Under the pieces are notes generated by a model, which was not told where the DNA came from, ran no database searches, and was given only the letters and a program-made list of their open reading frames with translations. A stretch of DNA of 49,711 nucleotides from DATBLY01 sp036555125 (GTDB lineage: Bacteria > Actinomycetota > UBA4738 > HRBIN12): assembly GCA_036555125.1 (NCBI GenBank), contig DATBLY010000013.1:1-49711 (forward strand). Direction: 5' to 3'. The translations under genes were made by a program, and so were the position numbers. Shown in pieces: positions 17,082 through 27,765 of this stretch; the first letter of the stretch is position 1; each line of letters begins with the position of its first letter.

Positions 17082-18902
17082 GTGGACATCCCGTCCTTCC
17101 TACGGTCGCACCCGCCGTTCGACGAGCTGGACGAGGACGAGCTGGCGAGCGTCGTCCTGGCAACCCGGATCGAGTTCTTCCCCGAGTACCAGGTGATCCT
17201 CGCCCAGGACGGCGAGCCCGCGAGCTTCCTCTACGTCGTGCGGAAGGGATCCGTCGAGGTGCTGGACGGCGACCTGGTCATCGACCTCCATCAGGAGGGA
17301 GAGGTGTTCGGGTTCGTCTCGCTGCTGACCGGGGAGCGACCGGCGCTCACCGCCCGCGCCGCGGAGGAGACGATCTGCTACCTGATCGAGCCGGCGGTCG
17401 CGGAGGACATCCTCGCCACCAAGGAGGGCGCGTCGTTCCTGTCCCGGAGCGTCCGCCGACGGGAGCTGAAGGTGCTCGAGCGCGCGGAGCCGCGCGCCGA
17501 CCCCTGGACGCTGCCGGCGCGGACGCTCGTGGCCCGGCGGCCGGTCGCGGTGGCCGAGACCGACACCGTCCGCGCCGTCGCGGAGCGCATGGCGACCGAG
17601 CGCGTGTCGTCGGCGCTCGTGCGCGTCGGGGAGGCCTGGGGGATCGTCACCGACCGCGACCTGCGAACGCGGGTCCTCGCCGAAGGAAGGGGTCCCGAGC
17701 ACCTCGTGGCGGAGGTCGCATCCACCCCGCTCCTCTCGCTCCCCGAGGACGCCACGATCGGCGACGTGCTGGGGACGATGCTCGAGCGCGGGATCCACCA
17801 CGTGCCGCTCGCCGACGGATCCGGTGCGATCGTCGGCGTGCTCACGGACACGGACCTGATGGCGCTGGAGCGTCGTTCGGCGTTCCAGGTCCGACGCGGG
17901 ATCGAGCGGGCCGCGGATCCCCGGGCGGCGTCGCGGCTCGCGCTCGCCGTCCCCGAGACGACGGCCGACCTCATCGAGGCCGGGGTCGACGCCCTCGAGG
18001 TCGCCCACGTCATCACGGTGACCACCGACGTCCTGACGACCCGCCTGCTGTCGCTCGCGATCGAGCGGCTGGGCGAGCCCCCCGGGGGATGGGCGTGGCT
18101 CGCGCTCGGCGGGGAGGCGCGCCAGGAGCTCTCGCTCGTGTCCGATCAGGACAACGCGCTCGTCTTCGCGTCGGACGAGGACCCGTCGGCGGACGCCTAC
18201 TTCGCGCGGCTCGCGGCCGTCGTGAACGACGGGCTGGCGTCGGCCGGGATCCCCCGGTGCCGATCCGGCGTGATCGCCTCGAACGTCGCCTGGCGGGGCT
18301 CGGTCGAGCGCTGGTGCGGCCGGTTCCGGTCGTGGATCGCCGACCCGGACGGCTCCCGGATGCCGGCGGTCGCCCTCGACCATCGGGTCGTCGCCGGGGC
18401 GCTGGACGTCGACGAGGCCTTCGCCCCGATCCTGGCGGACGGCTCGGCGGATCGCGCGTGGCTCCGGCACCTGGCGCGGACGGCGGTGGAGCGCCCCCCG
18501 CCCAAGGGCTTCCTCCGTGACGCCGTGATCGAGGCGCGCGGCACCAGCGCGGTGGTGCTCGATGCCAGGGACGCCGGCATCGCGACGATCACGGCCCTCG
18601 CCAGGATCCAGGGCCTCCGTGCGGGGGTCCACGACCGGCGGACGGTGCGTCGCCTGCGGGGCGCCGTGGCCGGCGGCCGGATCGGCGGCGAGGTCGGGAC
18701 GGCGCTCGAGGAGGCGTTCCAGCTGCTCTGGAGGATCCGGCTCGGCCACCAGGTGGCCCGCGTGCGCGCGGGCGCACCCCCCGACGACGACGTCGATCCG
18801 CGCTCGCTGGGCCCGCTCGCGCGCCAGGCCCTGAAGGAGGCCTTCCGGCTGATCGATCGCGCACAGGGGCTCCTGGCGCTCGAGCTGGATCTGCGTCGGT
18901 GA
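17082..18902 (+). CDS. cNMP-binding/CBS/DUF294 nucleotidyltransferase-like signal protein
   Basis: A 606-residue multidomain cytosolic regulator. Residues about 1-125 form a cyclic-nucleotide-binding domain (EGEVFGFVSLLTGERPALTA). Two CBS motifs follow at about 145-270 (MATERVSSALVRVG; GVLTDTDLMALE). A DUF294 nucleotidyltransferase-like domain has GGEARQELSLVSDQDNALVF near 345-364, keeping the GG...DQDN pattern of GlnD-like folds. DUF294_C completes the protein. The next gene, a DnaQ-like exonuclease, overlaps by four bases; this pair recurs in bacteria, often near acetate or C4-dicarboxylate transport. GATACT lies six bases before GTG 17082. The target is unknown. Confidence 0.9.
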   Translation: MDIPSFLRSHPPFDELDEDELASVVLATRIEFFPEYQVILAQDGEPASFLYVVRKGSVEVLDGDLVIDLHQEGEVFGFVSLLTGERPALTARAAEETICYLIEPAVAEDILATKEGASFLSRSVRRRELKVLERAEPRADPWTLPARTLVARRPVAVAETDTVRAVAERMATERVSSALVRVGEAWGIVTDRDLRTRVLAEGRGPEHLVAEVASTPLLSLPEDATIGDVLGTMLERGIHHVPLADGSGAIVGVLTDTDLMALERRSAFQVRRGIERAADPRAASRLALAVPETTADLIEAGVDALEVAHVITVTTDVLTTRLLSLAIERLGEPPGGWAWLALGGEARQELSLVSDQDNALVFASDEDPSADAYFARLAAVVNDGLASAGIPRCRSGVIASNVAWRGSVERWCGRFRSWIADPDGSRMPAVALDHRVVAGALDVDEAFAPILADGSADRAWLRHLARTAVERPPPKGFLRDAVIEARGTSAVVLDARDAGIATITALARIQGLRAGVHDRRTVRRLRGAVAGGRIGGEVGTALEEAFQLLWRIRLGHQVARVRAGAPPDDDVDPRSLGPLARQALKEAFRLIDRAQGLLALELDLRR

Positions 18903-19549
18903 GGGGACGGCGCCCGACCCGCCCGCCGCGTCCGTCGCGACGGGCGTGGGGTCAGCCGTGGCGGGACGCCGACTACGTCGCGCTGGACTTCGAGGCGACG
19001 GGGCTCGACCTGAGCCGGGACCGGATCATCTCCTTCGGCACGGTCCCCATCCGGATGGGCAGGATCGAGGTCGGCGGGTGCCGCTATCGGATGGTCGATC
19101 CGGAGGGCCGCGTCCCGTCGCCCCGATCGGTGACCGTGCACGGGATCCGTCCGGTCGACCTGCGGGGCGCGCGCTCGCAGGCGTCGGCGGTGCGAGAGCT
19201 CGGGGATGCGCTCGCGGACCGGTTCCTGGTCGCGTGGTACGGGCGGGTCGAGGCCGGGTTCCTGTCGGCGATGTTCCGCGTCTCGGCCGATCGATGGACG
19301 CGGACGATGATCGACGTCCGAGACCTGATGCTCGCGCTCGAGGGTTCACAGGCGGAGGAACGGTCGCTCACGGCCGCGGCCACGCGCTACGGGGTCCCCG
19401 TCGCAGACCCGCACCACGCGCTCGACGACGCCCTCGTGACGGCGCAGCTCTTCCTCGTGGTGGCGGAGCGTCTCGTCCGTCGCGACGGCCTCGCGACCGT
19501 CGGCGACCTCATGCGCGTGCGAGCACCGAGCGCGCGGCGCGGCCACTGA
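18899..19549 (+). CDS. DnaQ-like 3'-5' exonuclease
   Basis: A 216-residue DEDDh-superfamily protein. Exo I is LDFEATGL with D30 and E32, and Exo III is HHALDDA with H173 and D177. The Exo II region reads VAWYGRVEAGFLSAMF at about 111-126, where the usual HN-x-x-FD Asp appears as Glu118. That substitution is unusual and may alter metal binding. The protein would degrade DNA or RNA from 3' ends or act on small nucleotides. GTG 18899 overlaps the CBS/DUF294 gene stop, so it is co-translated with it. The basic, Pro-rich N-terminal 20 residues may be disordered. Confidence 0.88.
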   Translation: MRGRRPTRPPRPSRRAWGQPWRDADYVALDFEATGLDLSRDRIISFGTVPIRMGRIEVGGCRYRMVDPEGRVPSPRSVTVHGIRPVDLRGARSQASAVRELGDALADRFLVAWYGRVEAGFLSAMFRVSADRWTRTMIDVRDLMLALEGSQAEERSLTAAATRYGVPVADPHHALDDALVTAQLFLVVAERLVRRDGLATVGDLMRVRAPSARRGH

Positions 19550-19632
19550 GGACCCCGCCGCGCCAAGGCAGCCGGTGGAACGCCCCCCGGCGGCGTGACC
19601 GGCCGGACGGGGACGCGGATACTGGTCGGGAG

Positions 19633-20472
19633 ATGCCCGACGAGACCGCGCTCCGACGCAACGTGCGCCCGACCCGGGTGGTGTCCGTGCGGGACGGGAG
19701 CCGATCCGAGCGCGGCGATACGCTCGCCGCCGAGGAGCCGCTCGAGATCCGCGTCGAGGGTCCCGGCCAAGATCCGGTTCAGGTCGCGGTCACGATGCGG
19801 ACCCCGGGTGGGGACTTCGAGCTCGCCGCTGGGTTCCTGTTCACCGAGGGCCTCGTGGCGCCGGGCGACATCCGTCGCGTCGCCTACTGCGACGACCTGG
19901 ACGACGCGGAGCAGCGCTACAACGTGGTCACGGTCACGCTCGCACGCCCGTTCGACGCGGACCGTCTCCGGCGGAACTTCTACGCCACCTCGTCGTGCGG
20001 GGTCTGCGGCAAGGCGGCCCTGGACGATGTCGCGGTGCGATGCGCCCCGGTGGGGGCCGGGCCCGTGGTGCCCGCGGCGCTCCTGACCGCGCTTCCGGAC
20101 CGGCTCCGGGCGGCGCAGCGGGTCTTCGAGCGGACGGGCGGCCTGCACGCCGCCGGGCTGTTCACGGCCGAGGGCGAGCCCATCGCGGTCCGCGAGGACG
20201 TCGGCCGTCACAACGCCGTGGACAAGGTGATCGGCGAACGGCTCCTGGCCGGCGAGGTGCCGCTCGCCGAGCGCATCCTGCAGGTGAGCGGCCGGGCGAG
20301 CTTCGAGATCGTCCAGAAGGCGGCGGTCGCGGGCATCCCGATCGTGGCCGCGGTCAGCGCGCCGTCGTCGCTCGCGGTCGAGGCCGGCGAGCGGTTCGGA
20401 CAGACGATCGTGGGATTCGTCCGAGACGGCGGCGCGAACGTCTATTCGCACCCCGAAAGGATCGCCGGGTAG
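19633..20472 (+). CDS. fdhD: Formate dehydrogenase accessory sulfurtransferase FdhD
   Basis: A 279-residue FdhD. It passes sulfur from a cysteine desulfurase to the molybdenum cofactor of formate dehydrogenase. The sulfur-carrying CxxC is SSCGVCGK with C122 and C125. REDVGRHNAVDKVIG at about 196-210 and SGRASFEIVQKAAVAG near 223-238 are family signatures. ATG 19633 is chosen because GGGAG lies immediately upstream and the length is normal; the frame remains open back to 18946 only as a shadow of the exonuclease gene. It lies 2.4 kb from the formate dehydrogenase operon, with opposite-strand genes between. Confidence 0.96.
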   Translation: MPDETALRRNVRPTRVVSVRDGSRSERGDTLAAEEPLEIRVEGPGQDPVQVAVTMRTPGGDFELAAGFLFTEGLVAPGDIRRVAYCDDLDDAEQRYNVVTVTLARPFDADRLRRNFYATSSCGVCGKAALDDVAVRCAPVGAGPVVPAALLTALPDRLRAAQRVFERTGGLHAAGLFTAEGEPIAVREDVGRHNAVDKVIGERLLAGEVPLAERILQVSGRASFEIVQKAAVAGIPIVAAVSAPSSLAVEAGERFGQTIVGFVRDGGANVYSHPERIAG

Positions 20473-20498
20473 AGCGACCGGTTCGTCCGGGATCGCTC
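20472..20498. terminator. Hairpin between the convergent fdhD and VIT genes
   Basis: GAGCGACCGG (20472-20481), a TTCGT loop, then CCGG-GA-TCGCTC (20487-20498) form a ten-pair stem with a 2-nt bulge. It spans both stop codons. There is no T tract, so it is a possible bidirectional or factor-assisted terminator only. Confidence 0.4.
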
Positions 20499-21288
20499 AG
20501 GCGACGGTCGCGCCAAGCAGGGAGCCGACCACGTAGGTGATCGTCGCCGCCGCGGCCCCGATCCCCAGCATCCGCAGACCGGACAGCAGTGCGGGACGAC
20601 CGGTGATCCTGGTGAGGAGGGCTCCTGCGGCGAACAGCGTCGCCCCCGAGATCAGGGCCGACGTGACCACCGCCGCGGTCCCCTCCGTCATCAGGAACGG
20701 CAGCACCGGCACGATCGCGCCGATCGCGAAGAACACGAACGACGACCCGGCGGCGCCCCAGGGGGAACCGAGCTCGGAGGGGTCGAGTCCGAGCTCCTCA
20801 CGCGCGTGCGTGTCGAGGGCGAGCCGCGGATCGCGCATCACCGCCTCGCTCACCCGCTCGGCGAGGTCGCGCGGGATCCCGCGCTCGACGTAGATCCCGG
20901 TGAGCTCATCGCGCTCGAGCTCCGGATCCACGCCGATCTCGTGAGCCTCCAGGTGGATCAGGCGCTCGAACAGCTCGCGCTGCACCTTCATCGAGACGTA
21001 CTCCCCGGCCCCCATCGAGAACGCGCCCGCCAGCAGGCCCGCGATCCCCGCGAGGATCACGACGTTGTTGTCCACGCTCGCGCCGGCGAACCCGAAGATC
21101 AGGGAGAGGTTCGAGACGAGGCCGTCGTTCAGGCCGAAGACGGACGCCCGCAGCGCCCCGGAGCGGCCGCCCATCGCCGTCTGCTCGCCCTCGACGATGC
21201 CCTCGTGCGGCAGCATCGGATGGTTGCGTCGTCGGAGCCGCCGGTACTTCTGCGCGAGCCGCGGCCCGAGCGGCGACGGGTCCGACAC
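20497..21288 (-). CDS. VIT1/CCC1-family membrane protein
   Basis: A 263-residue protein of the vacuolar iron transporter-like family. SVFGLNDGLVSNLSLIFGFAG is the typical first transmembrane segment (about residues 50-70), followed by AGLLAGAFSMGAGEYVSMK. An acidic cytosolic loop (LEAHEIGVDPELERDELTGI) corresponds to the metal-binding domain of this family, and three further hydrophobic helices close the protein. It would move Fe2+ or Mn2+ across the membrane. GTG 21288 starts one base after the RDD gene's stop and is the chosen start; the longer frame to 21459 overlaps the RDD gene. The metal is not predictable. Confidence 0.88.
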   Translation of the reverse strand: MSDPSPLGPRLAQKYRRLRRRNHPMLPHEGIVEGEQTAMGGRSGALRASVFGLNDGLVSNLSLIFGFAGASVDNNVVILAGIAGLLAGAFSMGAGEYVSMKVQRELFERLIHLEAHEIGVDPELERDELTGIYVERGIPRDLAERVSEAVMRDPRLALDTHAREELGLDPSELGSPWGAAGSSFVFFAIGAIVPVLPFLMTEGTAAVVTSALISGATLFAAGALLTRITGRPALLSGLRMLGIGAAAATITYVVGSLLGATVA

Positions 21289-21289
21289 G

Positions 21290-21799
21290 TCAGGACGGCT
21301 CGCGGACCCGGGGCCGCCAGTCGTAGAGCACCGACGTCCGCAGCACGAGGTCTTGGATCGAGCGGTTCTCCCGGCTGACGCCGGCCCACAGGAGGCCGAA
21401 CGGCACGAGCACGCAGAAGACCGCGCGCACGAGCGCCGTGCCGAACCGGAGGCGGTCACCGGTCCTGCCTACGACCCGCAGCCCCATCACCTGGTTACCC
21501 AGGGTCCGTCCCGAGGTCGTCCACGCGACCGCGAAGTAGACCACGTGCAGGGCCTCGGCGAACAGCAGGGCGGCGGCGAAGCCGGGCGTCGGACGGGTGA
21601 ACGAGGATCCCTGCCAGAGCAGCTTGACCCCTGCCCAGCCCACGTAGGTCGCGACGACGCCCGTGAAGACCAGGGCCAGGTCCAGGACGTTCGCGACGAT
21701 CCGGCTGAACAGGCCGGCTCGACGTCCCTGCAGACCCCGGGCTTCCGCCGGGATCACGTCCACGTGGATCCGCTTCTCCGGCTCCACGGTGGCGCTCAC
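21290..21799 (-). CDS. RDD family membrane protein
   Basis: A 169-residue RDD-domain protein. The first RDD motif reads GLFSRIVANVLDLALVFTGV at about 29-48, with the Arg and Asp embedded in the first helix. TTSGRTLGNQVMGLRVVGRTG at about 93-113 is the diagnostic loop between helices 2 and 3. ENRSIQDLVLRTSVLYD is the C-terminal motif. There are three or four membrane helices. It overlaps the upstream repeat protein by four bases (ATGA). RDD proteins are poorly understood; some are ion antiporters. See the finding on the adjacent repeat protein. Confidence 0.88.
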   Translation of the reverse strand: MSATVEPEKRIHVDVIPAEARGLQGRRAGLFSRIVANVLDLALVFTGVVATYVGWAGVKLLWQGSSFTRPTPGFAAALLFAEALHVVYFAVAWTTSGRTLGNQVMGLRVVGRTGDRLRFGTALVRAVFCVLVPFGLLWAGVSRENRSIQDLVLRTSVLYDWRPRVREPS

Positions 21800-22800
21800 C
21801 CGGCCGGATCCTCCGGTGGCGTCGGGTCACCGGGCCCGTCGGGCGCTTCGGTGAGCTGCTCGACCTCCTCCGCGGCGCGCTCTCGCCGACGCATCAGCAC
21901 GCGGTCCACGATGTAGGCGAGCCGGCGGTCGACCTCTGCCGAGAGCATCCGCACGCTGCGGACCGTCTCCGAGGTGACGGCCCCGGTGGACTCGCGGATC
22001 AGCTCCGGCACGTCCACTTCGCCGATCACCCGGTCCGCGATCCCGATCAGGTCGACCCGTCCGACGGCCACGTCGAGGTCCACCCGGCGGACGATCTCGT
22101 CGACGTCGATCCGGTCCACGATCGCGTCCAGGTCGATCTTGTCCACGATCGCGTCCAGGTCGATCCGATCGGCGACGAGGGTCGTCAGGTCGAGCTGCTC
22201 GACGATCCCGTCGACGAGGCGTGGCATCAGGTCGGCGACGAACGCCGCGGCGGCCGCCTCGTGCTCGGGCCGGGCCTCGGACCAGACGCCGTTGAACCGG
22301 TCGATCCCGCGGGTGATCGGCGCGGCCCGCTCGCGCAGGCTGGGGGCGCTCGTCGCGAAGGAGAGCAGGGGGGCCAGGGATCCGGCGAGGGTGGACACGC
22401 TCCGAACGGCCAGGCGGGCCGTCTCCATGCCGAGCCCGAGGGTCGCGCCCGCGAGCGCGGATCCGGCGACCGGTGTGTCGCCGGGCCGGCCGGGCATCGT
22501 GCGCTCGAGCGCGTTCGAGACCGCCGTCGCGGCCACGGACGCCATCCCGACCGCCACGCGCAGCCCGTGCTCGACGAGGGCATCCAGCTCGGCGGTCGCC
22601 GAGGCACGCCCGACGGCGTCGTCCGGCTCGAGCTCATCGAGGGGCGCGGGCCTGGTCTCGACGGAGCCTGGGTCCGGTCCGTGGCGAACGTCGTCCGGCT
22701 CCTCCTCGGGAGGAGCGGAGAATGGTGGGGACGGGAGCTCGACCACGTTGTCGATCGACTCCTCCCCGTCGCCGATCGGGATCTGCTCCATGGGGGGCAT
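21796..22800 (-). CDS. Nonapeptide-repeat protein preceding the RDD gene
   Basis: A 334-residue protein. The N-terminal 75 residues are acidic and Pro-rich. A central hydrophobic stretch (about 80-165) may associate with the membrane. Residues about 205-265 carry tandem nine-residue units of the form DLDAIVDKI, varying to DLDVAVGRV. After the repeats comes RESTGAVTSETVRSVRM, a segment I recall from N-terminal parts of larger actinobacterial RDD proteins. ATG 22800 is chosen because GAAGG lies upstream; ATG 22791 is an alternative and the frame is open to 22845. It is coupled to the RDD gene by ATGA. The function is unknown. Confidence 0.75.
   Translation of the reverse strand: MPPMEQIPIGDGEESIDNVVELPSPPFSAPPEEEPDDVRHGPDPGSVETRPAPLDELEPDDAVGRASATAELDALVEHGLRVAVGMASVAATAVSNALERTMPGRPGDTPVAGSALAGATLGLGMETARLAVRSVSTLAGSLAPLLSFATSAPSLRERAAPITRGIDRFNGVWSEARPEHEAAAAAFVADLMPRLVDGIVEQLDLTTLVADRIDLDAIVDKIDLDAIVDRIDVDEIVRRVDLDVAVGRVDLIGIADRVIGEVDVPELIRESTGAVTSETVRSVRMLSAEVDRRLAYIVDRVLMRRRERAAEEVEQLTEAPDGPGDPTPPEDPAG
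22114..22165 (-). repeat. 27-bp tandem repeat within the nonapeptide-repeat gene
   Basis: A 25-nt unit beginning GTCCACGATCGCGTCCAGGT occurs at 22114-22138 and again at 22141-22165, a 27-bp period encoding nine residues. Flanking units are more diverged at the DNA level. It is a coding repeat, not an intergenic element. Confidence 0.8.
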
Positions 22801-22904
22801 GATGGACCTTCGCCGGGGGGGTGACCACCCGGGTCGCGGCCGCACGGCGTCACGCGGACCCCACGTAGGATAGGCGCGGAACCTCGGTGGAAAGGAGCCG
22901 CTCG

Positions 22905-24839
22905 ATGCAGGACGGGCTCACGCGACTCACCGAGCCGATGGTCCGCGACGACGGCGTGCTGCGCGTCGCCACCTGGGACGAGGCGCTCGATCGCGCCGCG
23001 GCCGGGCTGCGCGCCGCCACGGAGCGGAACGGCGGCAACGGGGTCGGCCTGTTCAGCTGCTCGAAGGCCACGAACGAGATGAACTTCGTCGCACAGAAGT
23101 TCGCCCGTCAGGTCTTGCGCAGCAACAACATCGACAGCTGTAACCGCACCTGACACGCGCCGAGCGTGGTCGGTCTGGCCACGGTGTTCGGTGCCGGAGG
23201 CGGTACCAGCTCATACGGAGAGGTCGAGGAGACGGACCTCATCCTGCTCTGGGGGTCGAACGCGCGCGCCGCGCATCCGATCTTCTTCCACCACGTGCTG
23301 AAGGCGATCCACCGCGGCGCACGGATGATCGCGGTCGACCCCCGGCGGACGGAGTCGACGGAGTGGGCGGACCTGTGGCTGGGGATCGACGTCGGCACGG
23401 ACATCGCCCTGTCGAACACGATCGCGCGCGAGATCATCGTGAACGACCTCCAGCACCACGCGTTCGTCGAGGGCGCCACGACCGGCTTCGAGGCGTACCG
23501 CGACTCCGTGATGGACTGGACCCTCGAGCGCGGCGAGGCCGTCACGGGCGTCCCCGCCGAGGCGATCCGCGAGGTCGCGCACGCCTACGCGAGGGCCGAC
23601 CGCGCCGTGATCTGCTGGACGCTCGGGATCACCGAGCACCACAACGCCGTCGACAACGTCCTGTCGCTGATCAACCTCAGCCTGCTGACCGGTCACGTCG
23701 GACGCTACGGCAGCGGGGTGAACCCGCTGCGCGGCCAGAACAACGTGCAGGGCGGCGGCGACATGGGCGCGATCCCGAACAAGCTGCCCGGCTTCCAAGA
23801 CATCGAGCGGGACGCCGACGCGCGCGCCCGCTTCGAGGCGGCGTGGGGCGTGCCGATCACGCCGCGGTACGGGTGGCACCTCACGCAGATGTTCCTGGCG
23901 ATGGAGCGCGACGAGCTCCGCGCCGTCTACGTGATCGGCGAGAACCCCGTGGCCTCCGAGGCCGACAACCAGCACGCGAAGCACCTGCTGGAGACGCGCG
24001 ACTGCCTGATCGTGCAGGACATCTTCCTGACGCAGACGGCCGAGATCGCCGACGTCGTGTTCCCGGCCTCGGCCTCGTGGGCCGAGAGCGAGGGGACCGT
24101 CACGAACAGCGAGCGGCGCGTGCAGCGCGTCCGCAAGGCGCTGGACCCACCCGGGAACGCGAAGGACGACATCTGGATCATCGCGCGGCTGGCGGAGCGG
24201 CTCGGCGTGGACTGGGGCGAGGTCACGGCGGCGAGCGCGTGGGAGGAGCTGCGCACGCTCTCGCCGATGCACGCGGGGATGAGCTACGAACGGCTCGAGG
24301 CGCTCGGCGGCCTGCAGTGGCCGTGCCCGGACGAGTCGCATCCGGGCACGACGTTCCTGCACGGGCGCCTCTGGGCGTTCGACGATCCGCGGGCCCAGGG
24401 CACGAAGGCGCCGTTCAGTGTCGTGGTCGACGACCCGCCGGTCGACGCGCTGTCGCCCGAGTACCCGATCCGGCTGACCACGGGCCGGCGTCTGGACTCG
24501 TACAACACCGGCGTGCAGAGCGGTGGCTACACGTCGCCGTTGCGGCGGCCGGAGTCGATCGAGCTCTCCCCGGAGGACGCCGCCGAGCTCGGCGTGGGCG
24601 AGGGCGAGCGCGTGCGGGTGTCGTCGCGGCGCGGCTCGGTCGAGGCCCCGGTCCACGTGACCCCGTCCGTCCGTCCCGGCCTCGCGTTCATGACGCTGCA
24701 CTTCCCGGACCAGGTCGAGACGAACCGGCTCACGATCGAGGCGACCGATCCGAAGTCGGGCCCCGCGGAGTTCAAGGCGACGGCGGTGCGCGTGGACAAG
24801 CTGTCGGAGCGAGCCGCGGTCACGGGTCGCGCCGAGTGA
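22905..24839 (+). CDS. fdhA: Formate dehydrogenase catalytic subunit, selenocysteine type, lacking the N-terminal Fe4S4 domain
   Basis: Read through UGA 23151-23153, the frame gives 644 residues with selenocysteine at 83. The context ID-SCNRT-U-HAPSVVGLATVFG matches the active site of FdhF-type enzymes, which oxidise formate to CO2 at Mo/W-bis-MGD. Arg in LRGQNNVQGGGDMG and the C-terminal molydopterin-binding domain (LTTGRRLDSYNTGVQSGG) are intact. ATG 22905 follows AAAGGAG by seven bases. The protein starts at QDGLTRLTEPMVRDDG, the point just after the Fe4S4 domain in normal FDH alpha subunits; that domain is in the third gene of the operon. Stop-scanning annotation would break it into 22905-23153 and 23166-24839. 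Confidence 0.93.
23151..23191 (+). promoter_or_regulatory. UGA selenocysteine codon with a bacterial SECIS hairpin
   Basis: After UGA the RNA can fold as CCGA(23160-63)/UCGG(23188-91) and CGUGG(23165-69)/CCACG(23179-83), extended by U-G and C-G pairs to a GGUCU loop at 23172-23176. The GGU CUG codons are the seventh and eighth after UGA, the same place as in E. coli fdhF, where this loop binds SelB. The stem is in the coding sequence, as expected for bacterial SECIS elements. Confidence 0.85.
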
Positions 24840-24849
24840 GGGAGGCCCG

Positions 24850-26726
<1,877 letters not shown>

Positions 26727-26730
<4 letters not shown>

Positions 26731-27725
26731 GCGATCCCGTCCCGGTCGCGCCGCCCCGCCGCCTGATCGACCTCGAGGTCGACGGGCGCGCCGTGCGGGT
26801 GCCGGAGGGGGACACGATCCTCGCCGCGTGCCGGGCCGAGGGGGTCGACACGCCGACGCTGTGCTTCGCCGACAACCTCACGCCGGTGAATGCCTGCCGG
26901 GTCTGCGTCGTCGAGGTCGAGGGTTCTCGCGCCCTCGTCCCCGCCTGCTCGCGCGCCGCCGAGCCCGGGATGGTCGTGCGGACCGACACGGATCGGGTGC
27001 GGCACTCCCGCAGGCTCGTGCTGGAGTTCCTCGCCTCGAGCGTCGACGTCGAGCTCACGTCGCCCGAGGTGCACCGGTGGATGGAGGCGTACGGGAGCGA
27101 CCCCGACCGCTTCGGCGCGCGGATGGACCCGCGGCCCGCGGGGGAGCGCGACGCCCGTGGGCCGGGACATCACCACGCGCCCGAGCCCGCCGTCGCCGAG
27201 ACCGTCGAGCAGCCGGTCAAGATCGACAACGAGCTCTACGTGCGCGACTACTCGCGCTGCATCCTCTGCTACAAGTGCGTCGAGGCGTGCGGGGTCGATG
27301 CGCAGAACACCTTCGCGATCGCGGTGGCGGGGCGGGGATTCGACGCGAGGATCTCGACGGAGTATGCCGTTCCGCTCGGCGAGTCCGCCTGCGTCTACTG
27401 CGGGAACTGCATCGGCGTGTGCCCCACGGGCGCGCTGATGTTCCGCACCGAGCACGAGATGCGCGAGGACGGCACCTGGGACGAGGCGGAGCAGACCGTG
27501 ACCGACACGATCTGCCCGTACTGCGGCGTGGGGTGCGAGCTCGAGCTCCACGTGCAGGACGACCGGATCGTGAAGGTGACATCGCCCTGGGACAACGACG
27601 TGACGAACGGGCACCTGTGCATCAAGGGGCGCTTCGGGTACGCGTTCGTCCAGGCCCGCAAGGGCGACGATCCCGCCGCCCGGAAACGGCGCGATCGGAG
27701 CCCGGGAGGCGGAGGGGGAACCTAG
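26727..27725 (+). CDS. Formate dehydrogenase FeS subunit carrying the detached Fe4S4 domain of the alpha subunit
   Basis: A 332-residue protein. An N-terminal [2Fe-2S] domain has C46, C57, C60 and C74. A two-cluster ferredoxin domain has C178/181/184/188 and C222/225/228/232. The C-terminus is a molybdopterin-oxidoreductase Fe4S4 domain with C263, C266, C270 and C298 and the conserved Lys300 (CPYCGVGC, GHLCIKGRFGY). In standard FdsA/FdhA enzymes this continues into the catalytic domain; here it ends in a basic, Gly-rich tail of about 25 residues and a stop. The His-Cys3 cluster normally found after the [2Fe-2S] domain is missing at about 100-130. GTG 26727 overlaps the previous stop. Confidence 0.94.
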
Positions 27726-27765
27726 TCTGGCACGGACTACCGGCGAGCCGATCGCGGTCCGAGGG

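Noticed and set aside
22905..24839. Reading the UGA at 23151 as a disabling stop or sequencing error
   Set aside because: Position, flanking residues and the GGUCU hairpin match selenocysteine insertion, and both sides are intact.
27726..27765. Continuation of the FeS subunit into a catalytic FDH domain past its stop by frameshift
   Set aside because: Only 40 bp separate it from mobA, and no catalytic-domain sequence is present in any frame there; the catalytic half is upstream at 22905.
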